Assembly (NCBI GenBank): GCA_030426245.1
Contig: JAUHYZ010000008.1
Location: forward strand, 1-64,000
Direction of reading: 5' to 3'
Source of the DNA: Alphaproteobacteria bacterium
GTDB lineage: Bacteria > Pseudomonadota > Alphaproteobacteria > Sphingomonadales > Sphingomonadaceae
DNA: 64,000 nucleotides
The position numbers and the translations under genes are program-made. The notes under the pieces are model-generated. The model searched no databases. It saw only the letters and a program-made list of their open reading frames with translations, and had not been told where the DNA came from. Shown one piece after another: positions 9,632 through 16,769 of this stretch (position 1 is the first letter of the stretch; every line of letters starts with the position of its first letter).

Positions 9632-10528
9632 TTATTCCTCCCACGGTTCCTGTTCGCCCATCGCCACGTCGGCGGAATTGGGCAGGATGAAATCGTCGAG
9701 CACGTCGATTGCTTCGGGAAAGGCGGCCCGAACCCGGCGCTGTAGATCCTGCGAATCTTCCGCTTGCGCGACCAGCTGCGGCCACGCATCGAGATAGCGA
9801 TAGGTGAAGGCGATCCCGCTGGCATCGTCGGCCAGACCGGGCTTCGCATGGCCTGCCACAACGATATCGGGCTCGAGCTCTTCCAGCGTGTCCATCGATT
9901 GGCGCCAGGCCGTCACCGCATCGGGCGTATGCTCGCCCAACCACAGGAATACCTGATTGAACACAAGGTCCCCGGCAATCAGCGCGCGGATTTCCGGCAC
10001 CCAAAGTGCAGTGGAGTGCCGATGGTCGCCCTGCATCGGGCCGAGCACTTTCAGCTCGTGCCCCTCCAGCATGATGGCGTCGCCGGCCAATGCATGGGGT
10101 GCACTGGGATAGGCCGGGCCGTTGTCGGCCAGCATCGGGCTCCAGCGCGCGACCTTGAAGGGCAGGGAGCGCCAGATGTCGGCCACGACAGTCTCATGTG
10201 CGACGATCTCTGCGTCCGGAAACACTTCTTCCAGCACGTCCATCGAGAAGAAATGATCGGGGTGATCGTGCGTGACGAAGACATGGGTGAGGCGTTTGCC
10301 GCTATCCAGCACCATTGCCGTCACGCGGTGTGCGTCCGCCTGAGTGAAGGGCGGATCGACCAGCACGGCGTCCCGCTCTCCCACGATCAGCGCGGCGTTG
10401 GAATGCAGCGATCCGGCGCTGGTGCGCAGCACTTCCACTGTCAGCGGCGGCGCGTTCTCCTGGGCCGCGGCGCTATGCGCAGTGAGAGCCGCGAGCGCGG
10501 CCAGCACCACAGAGGCAATCCTACCCAT
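9632..10528 (-). CDS. Exported metallo-beta-lactamase-fold hydrolase
   Basis: A 298-residue protein with a clear signal peptide (hydrophobic residues 5-20, cleavage near AHSAAAQ). The family zinc motif appears as THDHPDHF, with later metal-site segments GDHRHS, IAGDLVF and VAGHAKPG. It is therefore a periplasmic binuclear metal hydrolase-type fold. Possible substrates include esters, lactones or thioesters. Its place between an SDR and a Zn-dehydrogenase suggests it handles an intermediate or the incoming substrate of the cluster. Confidence 0.85.
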   Translation of the reverse strand: MGRIASVVLAALAALTAHSAAAQENAPPLTVEVLRTSAGSLHSNAALIVGERDAVLVDPPFTQADAHRVTAMVLDSGKRLTHVFVTHDHPDHFFSMDVLEEVFPDAEIVAHETVVADIWRSLPFKVARWSPMLADNGPAYPSAPHALAGDAIMLEGHELKVLGPMQGDHRHSTALWVPEIRALIAGDLVFNQVFLWLGEHTPDAVTAWRQSMDTLEELEPDIVVAGHAKPGLADDASGIAFTYRYLDAWPQLVAQAEDSQDLQRRVRAAFPEAIDVLDDFILPNSADVAMGEQEPWEE

Positions 10529-10541
10529 TGTCTTTTCTCCG

Positions 10542-11393
10542 TCAGTCGTTCAGCGGCTTGATCGGCCCCAGCTGCATGCCGCCGTCGATCATCACGTGGC
10601 TGCCGGTCATGTAGCTTCCGGCGTCAGAGGCCAGCAGCAGGGCCAGCGGCTTGATCTGATAGGTCTCCGCCATGCTGCCCAGCGGGCACAGCTCGTCCCA
10701 GGCCTGCTTCGCCTGCGGGTTCTTTTTCACCCAGCCATCGCCGATATTGGTGACGAAGGGGCCCGGCGCGATCGCGTTCACGCGGATGCCATAGGCGGCC
10801 AGTTCGAAGGCCGCATGGCGCATGAAATGCTTCACGCCCGCCTTGGCGGCCATATAGGGCACGCCCACGATCGCCTCGTTCACTTCCGCCGCGTTGGAAC
10901 TGGTGATCACGATGCTCCCGCCGCGGCGGCCGGTATTCGCCTCGTTCCGTTTCATCGCCCGTGCCGCTTCGCGCACCGTATGGAACACGCCGGTCAGGTT
11001 GACATTGATGGATCTGTGCCAGCGCGCGGGATCGTAAACGTCGATCTGGCCATCGGGATTGCGCTTGCCCTCCGGCGTCCAGAAGCCGTTGCCCGCATCC
11101 ACGCCTGCATTGGCGAAGCATATATCCAGTCCGCCATAGGCATGGACATGGCCGTCCACCGCCTCTGTCACCTGGTCGAGATCGGCCACGTCGCAGACCG
11201 CCCAGCGCGCTTCGTAGCCTTCCTTCACCAGCCTCGCGGCTTCCCGCTCGGCACCGTCGGCGTCGATATCGGTCAGGGTCACCACGGCACCGGCTTCGGC
11301 CATGCATTCCGCATAGGCGAGCCCGATGCCCGAGGCGGCACCGGTGACGAGCGCAGAGCGGCCCGACACGTCGAACTGGTCGAGCGTCTTCAT
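10542..11393 (-). CDS. Short-chain dehydrogenase/reductase (SDR)
   Basis: A 283-residue classical SDR. The NAD(P) motif TGAASGIG is near residue 18, the acidic residue after beta-2 (TLTDID) favours NAD(H), NAG is present, and the catalytic Ser and YMAAK (Tyr-x-x-x-Lys) lie in the second half. An insertion around residues 105-125 (FWTPEGKRNPDGQIDV) is longer than usual. It lies between the cupin and the metallo-beta-lactamase-fold gene and probably oxidises an alcohol in the same pathway. Confidence 0.92.
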   Translation of the reverse strand: MKTLDQFDVSGRSALVTGAASGIGLAYAECMAEAGAVVTLTDIDADGAEREAARLVKEGYEARWAVCDVADLDQVTEAVDGHVHAYGGLDICFANAGVDAGNGFWTPEGKRNPDGQIDVYDPARWHRSINVNLTGVFHTVREAARAMKRNEANTGRRGGSIVITSSNAAEVNEAIVGVPYMAAKAGVKHFMRHAAFELAAYGIRVNAIAPGPFVTNIGDGWVKKNPQAKQAWDELCPLGSMAETYQIKPLALLLASDAGSYMTGSHVMIDGGMQLGPIKPLND

Positions 11394-11403
11394 GTGCAGT
11401 CCC

Positions 11404-11943
11404 TCAGACGTAGAGCTTTTCGTTGATCGCGATGCCCTGATCGCGGCAATATTCCTCGTAGTGGTTCATCATCCACCACACATCGACCGTTTCGATGAAA
11501 TTGGCATTCTCGTCGTAAAACTCGATCGGGCCTTCCATCCAGCCGAACAGTTTGCAGCCTTCGGGATGCTCGGTCACCAGCGTATGCGCTTCGCCCGGAA
11601 CTTCCAGGATCAGGCCGCCGGGCGATGCCACCCAGTCATATTCCAGATAGCGCACGCTGCCTTCCAGGCAGACCATGGTGATCGTGCCGCGGTGCAGATG
11701 GGTGCCGACAACGCCGGGGCCTTTCACCCACAGAATGTTGGAAAACAGGTTGCGGCGGACATCGAATGCCAGGTGCTTGATCGCGGCATTGTCGCCGAAG
11801 GGCACCCAGGGGCTGTCATCGTCGGTCTGCGCGTCGATATAGCGGCCGCCGGGAGAATATTTCTCCACCATGGAGCGATAGTTGAAGGGGACTTCCACGA
11901 TCTCTTTCTTCGTGGACGGCGGGGCTTTCATCTGGGTGGCCAA
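11404..11943 (-). CDS. Cupin dioxygenase, 2,4'-dihydroxyacetophenone dioxygenase-like
   Basis: A 179-residue single-domain cupin with the first metal motif GTHLHRG and a conserved second half (ILEVPGEAHTLV). It looks like the family that includes 2,4'-dihydroxyacetophenone dioxygenase and acetylacetone dioxygenase, non-haem iron enzymes that cleave a C-C bond next to a ketone. I chose the TTG start (MATQMKAPPS) because AGGAGA lies 6 bases upstream; the downstream ATG is too far from it. It precedes the SDR by about 10 bp. Family assignment is good, substrate unknown. Confidence 0.75.
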   Translation of the reverse strand: MATQMKAPPSTKKEIVEVPFNYRSMVEKYSPGGRYIDAQTDDDSPWVPFGDNAAIKHLAFDVRRNLFSNILWVKGPGVVGTHLHRGTITMVCLEGSVRYLEYDWVASPGGLILEVPGEAHTLVTEHPEGCKLFGWMEGPIEFYDENANFIETVDVWWMMNHYEEYCRDQGIAINEKLYV

Positions 11944-12025
11944 TGGCACTCTCCTGGTTGATGCGGCCCGGCACATTTCCGGACTCGCGTATTTCGGACA
12001 AAGTCTACTCGCTTGACCGGCTTTG

Positions 12026-13285
12026 TCACGCAGTCTGTGCGGCGGAACGCCGCGCCCGGACGGCGGGGGCGGACTCGGTCAAGAACATCGAAAAGAAGAA
12101 GGCGGCCAGCGTCAGCGCCAGCAGCAGCCAGATCGTAGCCGAAAGGCCGTGCAGATCGGCCAGCCAGCCGGCAAGGGAAGGGCTGAGCACGCCGCCCAGC
12201 ACTTCGCCGATGCCGCCCACGAAGCCTGCCAGCGTGGCCGTGAGCCGCGGATCGACGCTTTCGGCCGGCACCGTCGCCATGAAGAGCGGGAAGGTGCCGC
12301 TGACGAACCAGCCGGTGAAGAACAGCAGGCCCATCGTCCATGCCGATCCCTGCCAGTAAAGCGCCCCCAGCGGCAGAATGGCGCCGATCAGGCAAGTGAC
12401 AAGGAAGGTCGGCTTGCGCCCCCAGCGGTCCGAGATCGCGGGGACGAGAAACCCGCTGACCGCCGCCGATATGCCCAGCACGGCCATCACCCCGGCCATT
12501 ACCGGCCCATCGTAACCTGCGCCTCTGACCAGATAGAGCGGCATGAAAGTCCAGCACACGACCAGGTAGGAAACCAGCAGCACGGACAGCACCGTGCACA
12601 GCAGCACATTGCGGTTGGAAAGCGCCTCCATCAGGGTGGGCTTGCGGATCGCGGTTTCGCCTTCTTCCAGATGGCCCTGTTCCACAAGTGCGGCCGGCGC
12701 TTCGCGCAGGGTTAGCCAGATCAGCGCGGCAGTGATCAGCCCGGGGATGGCGGCGATGTAGAAGCCCATGCGCCAGCCCACCCATGCCGCCAGCGGGATC
12801 AGGACCAGCGGCGCCACCGTGGAGCCCAGGATGCTGGAAAAGAAACTCTGGCCCACGCCCATGGCCGTGCCGCGATGCTTGGGATTCACTTCCGCCACGA
12901 TCATCGCATGGCTGATCGGCATTACGCCGCCTTCGGCCACGCCCATCAGCAGCCGCGCGGCCAGCAGCGCCAGAAATCCCCCGGCCAGCCCGGACAGGAA
13001 AGAGCAGGCGCAGAACATCACCGTGCATATCAGCAGCAGCGGTTTGCGCGATCCCAGCCGGTCGGACAGCGGACCGATCGCCAGGCCCGCCATCGCCCAG
13101 GTGAGCGAGAGCCCGGAAGAAAGCATCCCGATCTGCGTGTTGCTGAGCCCCAGATCCGGCTGGATCGAAGGCATCATGAAGTTCACTGCCTGCCGGTCGA
13201 AGAACAGGATTCCGAAATTCAGGCTCAGCAGCAGGACCAGCCAGAACTGGTAGCGGCCGCTGCGCCGCATGGCGGGCTCGATCAT
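12026..13285 (-). CDS. MFS transporter (first of a tandem pair)
   Basis: A roughly 419-residue, 12-helix major-facilitator carrier. The loop 2-3 motif is GPLSDRLGSRK, and helices 4-5 carry ARLLMGVAEGGVMPISHAM, typical of the anion:cation symporter group that imports organic acids. The start was taken at the ATG (MIEPAMRRSGRYQF) after the previous gene's stop; another in-frame ATG lies 15 bases on. It is strongly similar over its full length to the neighbouring MFS gene, so the two arose by tandem duplication. Confidence 0.9.
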   Translation of the reverse strand: MIEPAMRRSGRYQFWLVLLLSLNFGILFFDRQAVNFMMPSIQPDLGLSNTQIGMLSSGLSLTWAMAGLAIGPLSDRLGSRKPLLLICTVMFCACSFLSGLAGGFLALLAARLLMGVAEGGVMPISHAMIVAEVNPKHRGTAMGVGQSFFSSILGSTVAPLVLIPLAAWVGWRMGFYIAAIPGLITAALIWLTLREAPAALVEQGHLEEGETAIRKPTLMEALSNRNVLLCTVLSVLLVSYLVVCWTFMPLYLVRGAGYDGPVMAGVMAVLGISAAVSGFLVPAISDRWGRKPTFLVTCLIGAILPLGALYWQGSAWTMGLLFFTGWFVSGTFPLFMATVPAESVDPRLTATLAGFVGGIGEVLGGVLSPSLAGWLADLHGLSATIWLLLALTLAAFFFSMFLTESAPAVRARRSAAQTA

Positions 13286-13301
13286 GGTCCGATGGGCTCG
13301 A

Positions 13302-14636
13302 TCATACAGGTTCGTAGGTCTTGCCGCGCCGGCGAAGCGCGGCAGGTGCGGTTTCATGCAGCCCCATGGAGACGATCCCGCTGATCGCGGCCAGCACCAT
13401 CAGCGCATAGAGGAAGGATTCCATCCCGAACCGGTCGTTCAGCAGCCCGGCAATCGGCGGGCCCGCGACGCCGCCCAGCACTTCGCAGAAACCCATGGCC
13501 AGGCCCAGCACCGTGGCATGGTGGACCGGTTTGAACGTTTCGGAAGGGATCGTGGCCATGAAGATCGGGAACGTGCCGTTGACCATCCAGCCGAGGAAGA
13601 AGATCGGCACCAGCACAACGGCATAACCGCTCATGTTCCCGATGGCGAAGCTTTCGAAATTCGCCGGATCGAGCAGCAATACGCCAAGCGGGCCGATCAG
13701 CGAGAGGAATGGCAGGAAGACCATCACCGGTTTGCGCCCGATCCTGTCGGAAAGGCCGGAAACCGCCATCGAATATATTGCCGCCGCGATGCCGAGCGAG
13801 CCCATGAGGTAGCTCATCGAAGTGCCGTCCAGGCCTTTGCCCTGCACCAGGAAGATCGGCATGAAGGCCCAGGTAATGACGAAATGGGCCACCATCATGA
13901 TGCCCACCACCACGCTGATCCACATGTTGCGGACTTTCATGGCGCGGACGACTTCGGTGAAATAGCTGCTCGCCGCTTGCGAATCGCCGGCAGTGGGCCT
14001 CTCGTCGCGCGCGACGGGCCTTGGCTCTTCGAGCAGGAACCAGATCAGCGCGGCCGAAATGAGGCCGGGCAGCGCGGCAAGGTAGAAGGCCTCGCGCCAG
14101 CTGAACTGCATTTCGACAACAAACCATACCAATACCACGGGCGCGGCGAAGCTGCCGAGCAGGTTGGAGCCCAGATTTTGCGCAACGCCCTGCGCCAGGC
14201 CGCGGCGTTCCGGGTTGACCTCGCTTGCCACCATCGCATGGCTGATCGGCATTACGCCGCCCTCGGCAGCACCCATCAGCAAGCGCGCGCCGAACAGGAA
14301 CAGGAAGCTGGGCGCAAGCCCGGAAAGAAAGGAGCACAGCGAAAAGGCGATCGTGGCGATGATCAGCAGCAATTTGCGCTTGCCCAGCGTGTCGGACAGG
14401 CGCCCGACGAAGAAGGCGGCGATGGCCCAGCTGAAGGAAAGGCCAGCCGCCAGCAGGCCGATCTGCGCTCCGGAAAGGGCAAGCTCCGGCTGCACGAAAG
14501 GCATCAGCACATTCAGCGCCTGCCGGTCGAAGAACACGATCCCGAAATTCAGGCTCAGCAGGAAAACCAGCAGGAACTGGTACTTTCCGGAATTCTTCGT
14601 CCAATTCCCTTGGGGCAACATGCCGGCTGGCTGCAT
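13302..14636 (-). CDS. MFS transporter (second of a tandem pair)
   Basis: A 444-residue, 12-helix MFS carrier paralogous to the gene just downstream: SGKYQFLLVFLLSLNFGIVF matches SGRYQFWLVLLLSLNFGILF, and both share FFDRQA, ARLLMG.AEGGVMPISHAM and SEVNP/AEVNP. The start has a good ribosome site (GGGAGA). It lies between the glyoxalase-fold gene and its paralogue, and probably imports the substrate of the cluster or a related compound. Confidence 0.92.
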   Translation of the reverse strand: MQPAGMLPQGNWTKNSGKYQFLLVFLLSLNFGIVFFDRQALNVLMPFVQPELALSGAQIGLLAAGLSFSWAIAAFFVGRLSDTLGKRKLLLIIATIAFSLCSFLSGLAPSFLFLFGARLLMGAAEGGVMPISHAMVASEVNPERRGLAQGVAQNLGSNLLGSFAAPVVLVWFVVEMQFSWREAFYLAALPGLISAALIWFLLEEPRPVARDERPTAGDSQAASSYFTEVVRAMKVRNMWISVVVGIMMVAHFVITWAFMPIFLVQGKGLDGTSMSYLMGSLGIAAAIYSMAVSGLSDRIGRKPVMVFLPFLSLIGPLGVLLLDPANFESFAIGNMSGYAVVLVPIFFLGWMVNGTFPIFMATIPSETFKPVHHATVLGLAMGFCEVLGGVAGPPIAGLLNDRFGMESFLYALMVLAAISGIVSMGLHETAPAALRRRGKTYEPV

Positions 14637-14691
14637 TGTGTTCTCTCCCTGCCGCGCCTTTGCGGTGCGTCCTACGTTGTCCGTTCGATTG

Positions 14692-15237
14692 TCAGATGAA
14701 GGAACGGACGGGATCGCTGCCGTCCCATCCCTGCGAAGCTTTCCAGAAACGGGTGAAGGTTTCGTCCATGCCCGGCGTCACGGGCAGCAGTTCCACAAAA
14801 CCCCACTGGGCGCCTGTGCCGTTGTCCAGATAGATCACTTCGCCGCCGGTCCGCACCGCAGCGCGAAACGCCTCTGCGTAGCCGCGGGCCTGATAGTCGC
14901 GCGATGCCGCGTCCACATCTGCACAGGCTATGCCCAAATGGTGGAAGCCGTATCCGCGCTGCTCGATGGTTTCGCGGTAGACGGAAGGATTTGTGTCCAG
15001 CGGCTGGATCAGCTCGATCAGCATGTGCCCGGCAAACCCCATTGCCAGCGTGATATCGGCGCGCGATTCCTCGCCGCGATAAGTCTGCCCGGGCGCCAGA
15101 AAGTGATCGAGAACGAAGAACGGGCCGGTACCGGTATCCGCCACGAAGCGGGCGATCGACGCTTGCAGGTCTTCGACCACAAAGGCGGTCTGCGCGATCC
15201 CGCCCAGTGGTTGGCCGTAGCCCAGGGTTTGCGTCAT
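14692..15237 (-). CDS. VOC (glyoxalase/bleomycin-resistance fold) protein
   Basis: A 181-residue protein of vicinal-oxygen-chelate type. A beta-alpha-beta module starts at QTAFVVEDLQASIARF, and a second half includes GFHHLGIACADVDAASRDYQARG and WGFVELLP. His and Glu at the expected places of metal ligands (HHLG, HMLIELIQ, FVELLP) suggest an active metalloenzyme. VOC enzymes include dioxygenases, isomerases and lyases. It is the first gene of the leftward operon, with an AGGAGA site, and diverges from the aldolase-family gene. Confidence 0.88.
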   Translation of the reverse strand: MTQTLGYGQPLGGIAQTAFVVEDLQASIARFVADTGTGPFFVLDHFLAPGQTYRGEESRADITLAMGFAGHMLIELIQPLDTNPSVYRETIEQRGYGFHHLGIACADVDAASRDYQARGYAEAFRAAVRTGGEVIYLDNGTGAQWGFVELLPVTPGMDETFTRFWKASQGWDGSDPVRSFI

Positions 15238-15419
15238 GGCATTGCTCTCCTGCCGTCAAACGGGCCGCCGGCTTCACTGCCGGCATGATTCCCCGAACGC
15301 GGTGGAACATGGCTTGCTAATTACCGGGGCATTGTCAATCTGCGAGCGCAGCCGTGCACGCTCTTGTGACCCTGCATGACGCCGTGCGATAGGCTGCAGG
15401 CAAGTTTTGGAGGCAGGCA

Positions 15420-16181
15420 ATGGCAACCCGGATCGAGCGCAAAACGGAATGCAGCGAAGCGGAATGGCAGGCGCGGCTGGATCTGGCTGCCTGTTACCGG
15501 ATATTCGACATGCTCGGCTGGTCAGAATCGATCTACAACCACATCACCTTGCGCGTGCCGGATGACGATAAAGCCTTTCTGATCAATCCCTATGGGTTGC
15601 TTTGGTCGGAAGTAACGGCATCCAACCTGGTGAAGATCGATGGGGAGGGCAACAAGCTGGACGGCAGCCCCTACCCGGTCAACAAGGCGGGCTTCACGCA
15701 GCATGGCTGCTTCCACAACAATCTGCCCTGGGCCCATGCCATCGTGCATACGCATACGCCCGAAACGATGGCGGTGTGCTGCACGGAAGAAGGGCTGACG
15801 CCGACCAATTTCTATTCCTGCTTCTTCCAGGGGATGATCGGCTATCACGATTTCGAAGGCATCACGGTGCGCCCGGATGAGGGCGAGCGGCTGCTGAGGA
15901 ATCTGGGCAATGGGCGCCAGATCCTGATGCTGCGCAATCACGGCCCGGTGGTGCTGGGCAAGACGCTGCCGGAAATGTTCTTCATGTATTACATGCTGCA
16001 GCGCGCCTGTGAGGTGCAGATCATGGCCAATGGCGCGGGCACCCCGATCGTGGTGCCGGAAGAAGTGATCGCGGTGCATCAGCGCGACCGGGACGAAGTG
16101 GCGATCGCCGGTTTCGGCGAGGCCGATTTCGCGGCCTGGGTGCGCAAGCTGGACACAATCGATACAGGCTGGCGCGCGTGA
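15420..16181 (+). CDS. Class II aldolase/adducin family protein
   Basis: A 253-residue protein with the zinc ligands of the family: HTHTPET and RNHG. The N-terminus SIYNHITLRVPD matches the usual S.GNIS.R phosphate-loop region, but in the variant seen in decarboxylases and adducin-like members. Enzymes of this family cleave or decarboxylate hydroxy-carbonyl compounds. An excellent GGAGGCAG ribosome site precedes the ATG. It is divergent from the seven-gene catabolic operon and is followed by the 2Fe-2S gene. Confidence 0.9.
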   Translation: MATRIERKTECSEAEWQARLDLAACYRIFDMLGWSESIYNHITLRVPDDDKAFLINPYGLLWSEVTASNLVKIDGEGNKLDGSPYPVNKAGFTQHGCFHNNLPWAHAIVHTHTPETMAVCCTEEGLTPTNFYSCFFQGMIGYHDFEGITVRPDEGERLLRNLGNGRQILMLRNHGPVVLGKTLPEMFFMYYMLQRACEVQIMANGAGTPIVVPEEVIAVHQRDRDEVAIAGFGEADFAAWVRKLDTIDTGWRA

Positions 16182-16232
16182 TATTGCAGGCAGCCCGCAT
16201 GGCCTCGAGCATGGAGAATTGCCCTGTCTAGG

Positions 16233-16769
16233 ATGACTGTGAATGGCCGGCCGGTCGAATTCGAAATGGATCCGCAGACGCCGCTGCTCTGGGCGCTGCG
16301 CGACGCCGCCAATCTCACCGGCACGAAATATGGCTGCGGCGTGGGCGATTGCGGCGCCTGCATGGTGATGGTGGATGGCGAGGCGCTGAGGAGCTGCCTG
16401 ATCACCATTGCCGAGGCGGAAGGGCGCTATGTCACCACGATCGAGGGGCTTTCGCGCGACCGCTCCAACCCGGTGCAGCAGGCGCTGGTGGCCGAACAGG
16501 CGATCCAGTGCGGTTTCTGCACGCCTGGCATTGCGATTGCCGCGGCTGCGCTGATCGCCCGGAACCCTTCACCTTCTCAGGAGGAAATAGAGGAGGCGAT
16601 CCCCAATCTGTGCCGCTGCGGCGTCTATCCGCGGCTGGTGCGCGCGGTGCAGCGCGCCGGGCGCGTCACGCTGCGGCAGGAAACGATCAGCGCCATGCCC
16701 GCGCCGGGGATCAGCGCGGAGGATGCCGCGCAGGCCGTCCCTGCGATCGGCACCGGCGACAGCGATTAG
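16233..16769 (+). CDS. 2Fe-2S subunit of a xanthine-dehydrogenase-family enzyme (IorA-like)
   Basis: A 178-residue small subunit with all eight Cys of the two [2Fe-2S] clusters: Cys35, 40, 43, 55 (plant-type) and Cys93, 96, 127, 129 (alpha-helical). Such proteins pass electrons from a molybdenum hydroxylase large subunit (isoquinoline 1-oxidoreductase, aldehyde oxidase). No large subunit or CoxL-type gene is present on either side; the next gene is a convergent TonB receptor whose stop overlaps this one by 4 bases. The C-terminal tail beyond the fold (residues 152-178) is unusual. It needs a partner from elsewhere. Confidence 0.9.
   Translation: MTVNGRPVEFEMDPQTPLLWALRDAANLTGTKYGCGVGDCGACMVMVDGEALRSCLITIAEAEGRYVTTIEGLSRDRSNPVQQALVAEQAIQCGFCTPGIAIAAAALIARNPSPSQEEIEEAIPNLCRCGVYPRLVRAVQRAGRVTLRQETISAMPAPGISAEDAAQAVPAIGTGDSD

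Noticed and set aside
13261-13300. Short repeat of GATGGGCTCGATCAT type near the start of the first MFS gene
   Set aside because: Two near-copies only, spanning alternative start codons; probably chance or minor slippage, not a mobile-element footprint.
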